Below, one piece after another: positions 1-8,070 of a stretch of DNA of 64,000 nucleotides. This stretch comes from Thermoplasmata archaeon (GTDB lineage: Archaea > Thermoplasmatota > Thermoplasmata > Lutacidiplasmatales > UBA184): assembly GCA_022750055.1 (NCBI GenBank), contig JAKIWL010000003.1:243300-307299 (forward strand). Direction: 5' to 3'. The notes beneath the pieces are model-generated. The model was not told the DNA's origin and did not search any database. It saw nothing but the letters and a program-made list of their open reading frames with translations. The translations under genes and the position numbers were made by a program. Each line of letters starts with the position of its first letter. The first letter of the stretch is position 1.

Positions 1-134
1 TAGGACGGTCCGTGTCCGCACTCTTCCTCTCCTTCTCCCATGTGTTCTCGTTCCCGGTCGCCTTGCGACCGAGTATCCTATCGGAAGGAGAGGGATATTG
101 AGCGAAGAACGGGGGACCCGGTCACGGGTCCGGG

Positions 135-716
135 CTAGTTCGCGAGATTCGGACGCTCGTCGCGGGAGAACCGGGTCAGGTCTTCGTCGGACGGGGTCCG
201 GGGGGTGTCGCGCACCGAGTCCAGGGCGCGGGCGAGGAGCGCATAGGCCGCGTCGTCCGCCTCGGGGCTCGTGGAATCGGCATCAGCGAGTACGCGAAGC
301 GTGCCCCGCCGGACCGAGAGCATCGCGTGCTCCGAGGTCGTCCCCAGGGTCCATACAAGCCACGGATCCCCGGGATGTTCGTAAACCCCAAGCCATCGGA
401 GCGGACCGAGCCAGCGACCGGCGAGGCGGCCGAGCAGGTCGTGGGCCGATACGTTCGGCGGCAACCGCACCGACGCGACCGTCCGTGCCCGAGGGGGCCC
501 CGAGGCAGCCCGCGGGGGCACCGGTTCCCGGAGCGCATACCCATTCTCGGATCGGAGGACCATGCCCTCACGCTCCAGCCGTCGGAGGGCGCGGACGAGA
601 GACTCCGGGTGGACCTTCAGAGTTCGTCGTAGCCCGTTGAACGCGAGCGTCCCCGAATTGCTGGCCAGCGCGCCGAGGACCCGTTCGTCCACCCGGGCAT
701 GAGGGCCGACCTCCAT
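135..716 (-). CDS. Winged-helix transcriptional regulator-like protein
   Basis: ORF 135..1115(-); likely start at ATG 716 (MEVGPHARVDERVLGALASNSGTLAFNGLRRTLKVHPESLVRALRRLEREGMV), a wHTH-like N-terminus. Confidence 0.6.
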   Translation of the reverse strand: MEVGPHARVDERVLGALASNSGTLAFNGLRRTLKVHPESLVRALRRLEREGMVLRSENGYALREPVPPRAASGPPRARTVASVRLPPNVSAHDLLGRLAGRWLGPLRWLGVYEHPGDPWLVWTLGTTSEHAMLSVRRGTLRVLADADSTSPEADDAAYALLARALDSVRDTPRTPSDEDLTRFSRDERPNLAN

Positions 717-835
717 GTCCCAGTCCTTCACGGACCCGGAATCGACGAGGACGGGTATAGACGCGTGGTTACCCGGACGTAGCCAAGTAGAGGGGCCGAT
801 CGAGAGGGGGTGCCGGGGTGAAGGCGAACCCGGGG

Positions 836-1480
836 CTACCTCGGGGGCGGCTGTCGGATCGCGCGCCGCTCGAGCAGGGCGCCATAGGCTGGGATCCGCC
901 CCCACCGGCCTCCCAGGAACTCGGTCCGCAGGAACTGGAACCGTTCCTCGAAGACCCCAGTCACCTCCGACACGGACGGCCGGTGGGACGGTCCGAGCGG
1001 GCGGGTGTATTCGCGTGCGACCCACGCGAGGGCGAGGCGACCCCCCGGTCGAAGGACCCGAGCGAGCTCCGACACGTAACGGGTACGGGATCGGATCGGG
1101 AGGGTGTGGAAGCAACCCACGTCGATGGCCCCCGCGAAGCGCGAGCGAGGGTACGGGAGGGCGAGCGCGTCGGCGACGCGGAAATCAGCCCGAGTCCGGA
1201 GGCGGCGAGCCCGTCCGGCCGCGGCCGAAATGGCCGAAGGGGCCACGTCGATCCCGCTCACTCGATATCCGGATCGGGCGAGGAACAGGGAGTTGGTCCC
1301 GGCTCCGCATCCGACGTCGAGGACCCGGCCCCCGTCGGCAAGCCAGTGTTGCGAGACCGATCGCCGGATCCACTCGAACGGTCGGGAAGAAAACCATGGG
1401 AGTTGCCGATAGGGAGTTTGTTCGTAGACCTGCCGCCACCGACGACGGGCCGGTTCGGGCAACCCTCGACGCCGGACCAT
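836..1480 (-). CDS. Class I SAM-dependent methyltransferase
   Basis: Motif I VLDVGCGAGTNSLFLARSGYRVSGIDVAPSAI; post-motif LRPGGRLALAWV. Confidence 0.8.
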   Translation of the reverse strand: MVRRRGLPEPARRRWRQVYEQTPYRQLPWFSSRPFEWIRRSVSQHWLADGGRVLDVGCGAGTNSLFLARSGYRVSGIDVAPSAISAAAGRARRLRTRADFRVADALALPYPRSRFAGAIDVGCFHTLPIRSRTRYVSELARVLRPGGRLALAWVAREYTRPLGPSHRPSVSEVTGVFEERFQFLRTEFLGGRWGRIPAYGALLERRAIRQPPPR

Positions 1481-1659
1481 CCCTGCACCCCCAAACGCCG
1501 TCGGGTCGACGACGGCTCCTTCGCCTTAAGCCTTCGTTCTCCGAAGGCGGGACGTCGGTCCGACGACCGGGCGGAAGGGGCCCGCCCGGCGTAGCTACGG
1601 TACTCGACCGGCCCGGGGGTGCGGTCCACCCGGGCGGGTATCGCCTGTCCCGCTCACAG

Positions 1660-1668
1660 TTTATTATA
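1660..1668 (+). promoter_or_regulatory. TATA-like element
   Basis: tttattata, ~26 bp upstream of ATG 1690. Confidence 0.5.
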
Positions 1669-1689
1669 GGGGTGACACTCGCATCGTCC

Positions 1690-1920
1690 ATGCCCGACAC
1701 CTCCTCCAAAAGCTCGACCGCTCAGGCCCCCGATTCGGCGATCGCCCAGATCGTTCAGATGAATCCACGACGCGTCACGGTCACGCTCACTCTGCCGGTC
1801 TCCGGCGGGGAAGGCCGACCCACGGTCACTCTCGAATGGTCCCGGGAAGACACGACGATGCCCCTCAGTGACCTCCTACTGCGGATCGAATCTTACGTGA
1901 GCCGTTTCGGCAGCAAGTAG
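1690..1920 (+). CDS. Small conserved-looking protein of unknown function
   Basis: ATG at 1690 in the frame of ORF 715..1920; TATA-like tttattata 26 bp upstream; MPDTSSKSSTAQAPDSAIAQIVQMNPRRVTVTLTLPVSGGEGRPTVTLEWSREDTT... Confidence 0.6.
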   Translation: MPDTSSKSSTAQAPDSAIAQIVQMNPRRVTVTLTLPVSGGEGRPTVTLEWSREDTTMPLSDLLLRIESYVSRFGSK

Positions 1921-2020
1921 GATCGGGCCGTCGATCGGTACTGTCAGAAGAGGCTCCTCTCGGGGCGTCACCACTGCGAGCGTTCCGAACGCCGGCGTGC
2001 CGTCGAGCCGCTGCGGGCCT

Positions 2021-2668
2021 CTACGCCCTTACGACCTTCAGGGCCACGTTGTAGTTCCCGAGTGCCCCGGCGATCCGCACCCAAAGCGGCACCCACGCCT
2101 CCAGCCAGACCGCTTCCTTCAGTCCGCCGAGATCGATCACCCCGGTCCATCCGAACGAAGTCAGGATCTCCTTCGTCCTCTTCTTCGCTCCCTCGTCGTC
2201 GCCGCACAGGAGCATATCCGGAGCGCCTTCCTTCGTCTTCGGGTTGACCATTAGGCTGTTCGGGACGACGTTGAAACACTTCACGACCTTGGCACCGGGC
2301 AGCTTGCGCTGGATCCTCTCCGAGAGCGACTGCTTGCCGTCGGTAAAGAGCCCAGGAGGCATCCCTCTCGAGAAATCGAGCGCATTCGTCGTATCGATGA
2401 CCAGCTTCCCGGTAAAGTGCTCCGCCCCGGCGAGCTCGATCGCCGCCTCGACCGCCTGCCCGTTGGTCGCGACGACGAGCACCTCCCCGAACGCGGCGCT
2501 CTGCCCGAAGGTCCCGGTCCTTCCCCGCGCCCCGACCTCCGCTATCCAATCCGTCAGCCCGGAGCTCTCGGGCGTCCGGGAACCGATCATGACGGAATCC
2601 CCGCGGGCCACAAAGCCTCGTCCCAGTGCCTTTCCGACATCTCCGCTTCCGAGTATTCCCACGTTCAT
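2021..2668 (-). CDS. NADPH-dependent F420 reductase-like / NAD(P)-binding oxidoreductase
   Basis: MNVGILGSGDVGKALGRGFVARGDSVMIGSRTPES Rossmann fold; VIDTTNAL and KVVKCFNVV motifs of the F420:NADP oxidoreductase-like family. Confidence 0.8.
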   Translation of the reverse strand: MNVGILGSGDVGKALGRGFVARGDSVMIGSRTPESSGLTDWIAEVGARGRTGTFGQSAAFGEVLVVATNGQAVEAAIELAGAEHFTGKLVIDTTNALDFSRGMPPGLFTDGKQSLSERIQRKLPGAKVVKCFNVVPNSLMVNPKTKEGAPDMLLCGDDEGAKKRTKEILTSFGWTGVIDLGGLKEAVWLEAWVPLWVRIAGALGNYNVALKVVRA

Positions 2669-2697
2669 CGCTCGACTTCCACGTCCATTTTTTTTGA

Positions 2698-2778
2698 TGG
2701 GGGACCGGGACTTGAACCCTTGCTTACCCCCGCGCCAGAACGGGCTTGGCGAGAACGACGGGAGCCGAGACGCCCCCC
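2698..2778 (-). other. tRNA-like 3'-half (T-arm plus acceptor-like sequence); intact tRNA not demonstrated
   Basis: Minus strand reads AAGGGTTCAAGTCCCGGTCCCCCA, a TTCAAGTC T-loop with G-C rich acceptor-like tail; GGGGGGC 75 nt upstream can pair with GTCCCCC, but no D-arm or anticodon arm is recognisable. Confidence 0.25.
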
Positions 2779-2938
2779 TCTCTTTCCTTGGATCGGCCCT
2801 GAGTCCGGTCCGGCCAGCGCTCCGATGCCCGCAGCCACGAGGGGAGACGCGACTCCTCCCGATCCGGCGGATCCCACGAACCTCCTACTCCGCCATCCTC
2901 ATCCTGCATGGAGCCTTCGTATCGGGGAGGGAGCGCCG

Positions 2939-3487
2939 ATGTCCGACCCATCGAAACTGGCCCCACCGCATCGTTGGCGTCTGCGAACTTCCACGCAAGT
3001 CGAGTGGCGGGGACCCGAATCGGAGCGGTATGTCGACGGAAGCATCGAGATCGACGTTTCGATGACCAAGCGGTACCTCTCGGTCACTCCGGTACCGGTG
3101 GAGTATGTTCCGTCGGCACGCCTCGCCCGGTGGATGCGGTCCCGATCGGGTTTCCGTCTTCTCGGGAGGATCTCCGCGCATATCGTTTGGTCGGCGCTTC
3201 CCTCGGCGGACCCCGACGTCCCCCTCATTTTCGTCGAGATCGCCGATCGCCCATATCTCATCGACGGCCACCACCGGCTCGAGCGCGGACGCCGCCTCGG
3301 CCGTCCGGAATTCCCGGTCGTGGTGATCCGCGATACGGCGATCGTCCAACGGGCGATGAGGGAATCGAGTGCGCCCGTGGTCTACTGGTGGACCTGGTCA
3401 GTGGAGCGCCGGCTCCGGTCCTGGTGGAGAAGGCGAGGGCGAAGGAGCGCGATCCAGTTGCCTTCCGCCCCGTCAAGGTCCGCGTAA
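2939..3487 (+). CDS. ParB/Srx-like domain protein
   Basis: ATG 2939 in frame; contains VPLIFVEIADRPYLIDGHHRLERGRRLGRPEFPVVVI, a ParB-like GHHR motif. Confidence 0.6.
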   Translation: MSDPSKLAPPHRWRLRTSTQVEWRGPESERYVDGSIEIDVSMTKRYLSVTPVPVEYVPSARLARWMRSRSGFRLLGRISAHIVWSALPSADPDVPLIFVEIADRPYLIDGHHRLERGRRLGRPEFPVVVIRDTAIVQRAMRESSAPVVYWWTWSVERRLRSWWRRRGRRSAIQLPSAPSRSA

Positions 3488-3512
3488 GCCTGGCGCGCGG
3501 GGCTGCGCAACC

Positions 3513-3896
3513 CTACCGGAGCCAACCGGGGGCGCCCGTGTATCGGTAGTGCCCGTCGAGCTCGTGGGCGTACATCTCGTGGTACAACGCATGGTACCGT
3601 TTCAGGTGGTCCACTCCCTGGACCGTGATCCGGACGTCGTAGCCGTGCTCGTCCCCCCGGACGGTCGCGTACCCCTGCTCGACCAGGTAGGCGAGGACCT
3701 TGTCGGTCATGTGCGAATTGGACCGGATCGCATGGAGGATCTCCTCCTTCGAGACCCGCTCGGCGGCGTTCTCGATCCGCGCGGGAGCCTGCTCGAACAG
3801 GTCCGGCTGTTGGAGGTCGAGGTCCAAGGCGTGGAACAGCCGCGCGAGGGCGATGTACGCGTACACACGGTACCCCCGGTAGGGTCGCGCGGTCAC
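3513..3896 (-). CDS. Winged-helix DNA-binding protein
   Basis: EEILHAIRSNSHMTDKVLAYLVEQGYATVRGDEHGYDVRITVQGVDHLKRYHALY; archaeal wHTH pattern. Confidence 0.55.
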   Translation of the reverse strand: MTARPYRGYRVYAYIALARLFHALDLDLQQPDLFEQAPARIENAAERVSKEEILHAIRSNSHMTDKVLAYLVEQGYATVRGDEHGYDVRITVQGVDHLKRYHALYHEMYAHELDGHYRYTGAPGWLR

Positions 3897-3938
3897 CGAA
3901 CCCCTCGCTCGCTTCCCTGGAGCCGAACTCGCAAGAAC

Positions 3939-4739
3939 CTACGGGACGCCGAGGACGTGCGGAATGAGGTCGTAGGTCCCGTCCGCCTGTTCGGTCACGA
4001 TCTCGATCGCGACCTTCCCGCCGGGAACCGAGACCGGGTGGCCCACCGCGAAATCGTGGACATCCTCGGAGATCGGCTCGGACTTCGTGCGAACCAGGAG
4101 GGCCCGGGCGACCCGGGCCGGGAGCCACTTGGAGGCCCGGAGCACTTCGTCAGCGAATCTATCCAGGTCGGCCACCGTCGGGGAGTCCGGTCCGAGGCGG
4201 GCGAGCAGGGCGAACCCCGGGTCACCGATTCGCAGCCATCGGTACGCGAGGCCCGTCGGGGAGACGATCGTCAAGTCGAACGTGAGGGGCGGGGTCCCGT
4301 TTCCCAACCGCACCCGGTAACGCAGCGACTCCGGATGTTCGTGCAGGAGCGTCGCCACGCGGGGATTCGACTGAGCGAGGTATCGGACGAGCCGCTGCAT
4401 CGGCGTGCGACCGGCCGGGACGTTCGGGGAGGGCTCGGCATCCTGCAGCAGCTTGATGCGACGATACCGTTCTGCGAACGTCCGGTAGAACCGGTCCGTT
4501 TCGACGAGCAGACTGAGCGCGATGAAACCGAAGACGATCGCCACGAGGGCGAGCACGGCGAAGGCGAGGTTCCCCGAGAGTCCGACGAGCAGGAGGACGA
4601 CCATGATGACCAAATACAGTACGATCACGGTCGCCGTGTAGCGGTACATGCGTCGTATCGTCGGGGCCATCTCGGAGGCCCGGTCGGTGAGCTCGAAGAT
4701 CGACGAGATCGGGTCCTCGATTCCGGAGGGGACGGTCAT
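3939..4739 (-). CDS. Membrane protein, two predicted TM helices, unknown function
   Basis: TM segments VIVLYLVIMVVLLLVGL and LAFAVLALVAIVFGFIALSLL; TATA-like TTTTAAGTAG about 27 bp upstream. Confidence 0.6.
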   Translation of the reverse strand: MTVPSGIEDPISSIFELTDRASEMAPTIRRMYRYTATVIVLYLVIMVVLLLVGLSGNLAFAVLALVAIVFGFIALSLLVETDRFYRTFAERYRRIKLLQDAEPSPNVPAGRTPMQRLVRYLAQSNPRVATLLHEHPESLRYRVRLGNGTPPLTFDLTIVSPTGLAYRWLRIGDPGFALLARLGPDSPTVADLDRFADEVLRASKWLPARVARALLVRTKSEPISEDVHDFAVGHPVSVPGGKVAIEIVTEQADGTYDLIPHVLGVP

Positions 4740-4847
4740 CGTCGGCGCTCCGTTCCCGGCCTACTTAAAACCCCCCGAATGAGTCGGCCGACCTTCTGTT
4801 GAGCCGGAGGGGAAGGTAGCCCACGCGTTGGTCCCCGTGGTGGTCGA

Positions 4848-6401
4848 ATGAACCCTCACGGAACCCCGAAGAGTACCCGACCCGGCCGCGCAGCGACGAC
4901 CCGACCTCGGCTCCCCCTCCCGACCCTCCTGCCTGCGTTCGCTTTGGCGCTCGCCGCCTTCGCGATCCTTCCGGCGGCGGGGGCGGCCCCCCTCGCGACG
5001 GCCCACGCCGTGTCGCCCATGGTCGCCGCTTCCACCGGTGTGTGGGCGTGGGGCGCCTTCGAGAACGCGAGCTACCAGACCGAGGTGTTTGGCGCGTATG
5101 CCGACTCCCTGAACCTGACGAGCGGCAACCTGTCCCACTCCACGGCCGTCGTCGGCGAGTTCGCCGCGGACCGGGCCCTCTATGGCGCCTATACGGTGGT
5201 CAACGCGACCGCTCCGACTCCCTCGACCCGTCAGGTCGAGGTGACGTCGATCGCGATCGCCAACTACAGCGCGATCGTCGAGGTCGTCGGGAACCTGCCT
5301 GCGACCGGGACCTACGCGCCGGGAGCCTCCGTCCCCCTCGTCAACGTCACGGGGGTCTACTACGCCTCGATCGTCGACGTGAGCGCGTACGTCGCGTTCA
5401 CGAACTACACGCTATCGAACGGGACCCTCGCCTTGGCGAACGAACACGTCGAGGTGTGGAATGCCGCCAACGAGACGGTCATCCTCTACCACTGGCCCGG
5501 TTACACCAACGATGCCAACGGATCCACCACGGTGACGTCCACCACGGCGGGCGCCATCGCACTCGCGTGGGTCGCGGAGTCGTTCTCCGCCTCGTTCACA
5601 CCCGCGGTCCCGATCGCCGAGGCGCCGCTGTCCGTCGGGGAGACCTGGCACGCGAACACCACCGCGACGATCGTCGGATGGGCGGCGGACGCGTCGGCGA
5701 GCGCCTACCAGAACGGGAAGACGAACACGAGCGCCAGCAACTCCGGCGGATGGTCGCTCAACACCACCGTGGCACTGGGGTTCTCCTTCGCGGTCGTCGG
5801 CACCCAGAACGTGGTTTTCCCCAATGGGACGACAGGGACGGGCTACACGATCGTCTCGACGGAAAACGGGACGGGCACCTCGGCCTACACCCTCTGGGAT
5901 GGCCTCGCGGTCCTACCGGCGGGCCAAGTCCCCTCCACCCCGCCGTCGGCCCCCGCGGCCGCCTCGGCCGTGAGCCGCGATGCGCCGGTCGGCGTCGCGT
6001 CCTCGACGAGCTCACAGGCGGTGGTTTCCGCTTCGGGGTTCCCGGTCGCGACCAACTCGCGCGTTTCGGCGGGGGCGACCCTGCTGACGGCGCCGCTCAG
6101 TCCGGGCCAGGCCCGCGTTGCGATCCAGGGCACCGTGACTCCGAGCGCCCCCAAGCAGGCCGTCGCACCGGTCGTCCACGGCCCGCCGACGCTCGCCGGC
6201 ACGACCCCGGTCCAGACCACGCCGACCCCCGGTACGAAGCCGACCCCGCCCACCCCCACTCCGTCGAAGAACGCGACGCCCGCGCCGTCCACGAAGGGCC
6301 ACTCAAGTCCGCTCAGCCCCTGGATCCTCGGGGCGGGCGTGGTGGGCATCGCCCTCGTGTTTCTCGGGGTCGAGCTCGCCCTTCGACGCCGGACCGCCTG
6401 A
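4848..6401 (+). CDS. Secreted or surface protein with C-terminal TM anchor
   Basis: N-terminal signal-like hydrophobic segment, Ser/Thr/Asn-rich ectodomain, Pro/Thr-rich stalk, C-terminal WILGAGVVGIALVFLGVELALRRRTA. Confidence 0.75.
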   Translation: MNPHGTPKSTRPGRAATTRPRLPLPTLLPAFALALAAFAILPAAGAAPLATAHAVSPMVAASTGVWAWGAFENASYQTEVFGAYADSLNLTSGNLSHSTAVVGEFAADRALYGAYTVVNATAPTPSTRQVEVTSIAIANYSAIVEVVGNLPATGTYAPGASVPLVNVTGVYYASIVDVSAYVAFTNYTLSNGTLALANEHVEVWNAANETVILYHWPGYTNDANGSTTVTSTTAGAIALAWVAESFSASFTPAVPIAEAPLSVGETWHANTTATIVGWAADASASAYQNGKTNTSASNSGGWSLNTTVALGFSFAVVGTQNVVFPNGTTGTGYTIVSTENGTGTSAYTLWDGLAVLPAGQVPSTPPSAPAAASAVSRDAPVGVASSTSSQAVVSASGFPVATNSRVSAGATLLTAPLSPGQARVAIQGTVTPSAPKQAVAPVVHGPPTLAGTTPVQTTPTPGTKPTPPTPTPSKNATPAPSTKGHSSPLSPWILGAGVVGIALVFLGVELALRRRTA

Positions 6402-6611
6402 GACCGAGCCATCGTCCGTCCAACCTCTTCCGCCCCGGGGGACCCCCCCGGGGCCGTCGTCGATCGGTTTCCCCCTGCCGTGGCGGGGTCGGCCGTGCCG
6501 ACGCCGCGTAGGAACCCGGACCTCCGACCGCGAGGGCGTTCCGATTTCAGCGATCCGGAGCCCAGAGGACGGACTTAAGACCGGGTCGCATTCCCGCACC
6601 CGAGGGGCCGG

Positions 6612-7055
6612 TTGTTCGACAAGATCCTGGTGGCGTACGATGGCCGAAGCCAGAGCCAGTACGCCCTCAAGACCGCGACCGAAGTAGCCCTGCGATTCGG
6701 CTCGACCCTGACGATCGCGACCGTCAGCGCGGGCCCGAGCGATTCCTCCGACCCGGAGCTCGCCCGTCTGGTACCGGTCAGCGAAGACGAGCGACCCCTC
6801 GGCTCCCTCCTGGAGGAAGGTCGGGCCCAGGCGATCGAAAAGGGCGTACGATCGGTCGAGGTGGTATTCCTTCGCGGCGAGGCGACGCCCGCGATCGTGC
6901 GGTACTTGACCCAGTCTCCCCACGACCTGCTCGTCGTCGGGACGCGGGGTCTCCCTAGGGCGCACCGGATCCTGCTCGGAAGCGTCTCCGCCTCCCTGGT
7001 GAACGCCGCGCCGTGCACGACCCTGGTCGTTCGGCCCCCGCGCCGGCGCGCCTGA
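6612..7055 (+). CDS. Universal stress protein (UspA family)
   Basis: MFDKILVAYDGRSQSQYALKTATEVA... DLLVVGTRGLPRAHRILLGSVSASLVNAAPCTTLVVR; TTG start. Confidence 0.9.
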   Translation: MFDKILVAYDGRSQSQYALKTATEVALRFGSTLTIATVSAGPSDSSDPELARLVPVSEDERPLGSLLEEGRAQAIEKGVRSVEVVFLRGEATPAIVRYLTQSPHDLLVVGTRGLPRAHRILLGSVSASLVNAAPCTTLVVRPPRRRA

Positions 7056-7154
7056 CCGCCCCGGACTTCACGGCCTTGGGCCGGGCCCCCTATCAAGGGC
7101 TTCGACTCTTCACCCCTCGGGCCGCGGGCGAAACCGGCCCCACCCGAGCGGGCA

Positions 7155-8006
7155 GTGAAGCGATACCGGGTCGAACCGCAGGAGAAGGTCGACCTCGAGA
7201 AGTGGGGTCCGGCCGACGTCTCGGGTGTAGACGGCTCGCAGGAAAAGGCCGAACGAGATTCGGCCCGCTGGACCCGCCAGCTCGAGCGCCTCCAGGAGGT
7301 GCTACACGCCGAGCACCGCCACGCGATCCTCGTCGTGCTACAGGGAATGGACGCGGCCGGTAAGGACGGAACGATCCGTCGGGTCTTCGAAGGGGTCAAT
7401 CCCCAGGGAGTCCGGGTGGTCGGGTTCAAGCAACCGACCCCTCTCGAGCGCGACCACGATTTTCTATGGCGCGTGCACGCCGTCCTCCCGGCCCTCGGAG
7501 AGATGGTGATCTTCAACCGCAGCCACTACGAGGACGTCCTCGCGGCCCGGATCCACAAGCTCGCCCCCAAGAAGGTGATCCGGCATCGGTTCGATGAGAT
7601 CAACGAGTTTGAGCGGACCCTGACCGACGAAGGCACGACGATCCTGAAGTTCTTCCTCCACATCTCCTCGGGCGAGCAGATCCGCCGCCTCCGGGACCGA
7701 TTGACGGACCCCGCGAAACGCTGGAAGTTCAGTGGGACCGACCTCGCTGAGCGACGATTCTGGGAGAAGTATCAGAAGGCGTACGAAGAGGTCCTCGAGC
7801 GGACGAGCACCTCCTGGGCACCCTGGTTCGTTGTTCCGTCGAACTCGAAATGGTACCGGGATTGGGTCGTTTCCGGGACGATCGTCCGGGCCCTCGAGGG
7901 CCTCGGCATGCACGTACCCGGGCTCTCCGACGAGGCGCGAGAGTCCTTGAAGGGGGAGCCCTGGGCGGCGGCGGCCCTGCGGCGCCAGGCGACGGAACCG
8001 CGATAG
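7155..8006 (+). CDS. ppk2: Polyphosphate kinase 2 family protein
   Basis: AILVVLQGMDAAGKDGTIRRVFEGVNPQGVRVVGFKQPTPLERDHDFLWRVH and NRSHYEDVL are PPK2 hallmarks. Confidence 0.9.
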   Translation: MKRYRVEPQEKVDLEKWGPADVSGVDGSQEKAERDSARWTRQLERLQEVLHAEHRHAILVVLQGMDAAGKDGTIRRVFEGVNPQGVRVVGFKQPTPLERDHDFLWRVHAVLPALGEMVIFNRSHYEDVLAARIHKLAPKKVIRHRFDEINEFERTLTDEGTTILKFFLHISSGEQIRRLRDRLTDPAKRWKFSGTDLAERRFWEKYQKAYEEVLERTSTSWAPWFVVPSNSKWYRDWVVSGTIVRALEGLGMHVPGLSDEARESLKGEPWAAAALRRQATEPR

Positions 8007-8039
8007 AGGACTGCCCCGGGCGGCCCGGGTTGAGGAGGT

Positions 8040-8046
8040 TCTATAT
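8040..8046 (+). promoter_or_regulatory. TATA-like element
   Basis: tctatat, ~27 bp upstream of ATG 8071. Confidence 0.5.
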
Positions 8047-8070
8047 GCGCCCCGCCCCCGTTTATTCACG

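Noticed and set aside
98-640. 180-aa plus-strand ORF at the window start
   Set aside because: Arg/Pro/Gly/Ser-rich shadow of the minus-strand winged-helix gene.
2417-2938. N-terminal 174 codons of the ORF ending at 3487
   Set aside because: Antisense to the oxidoreductase gene and tRNA-like element; ATG 2939 is the plausible start.
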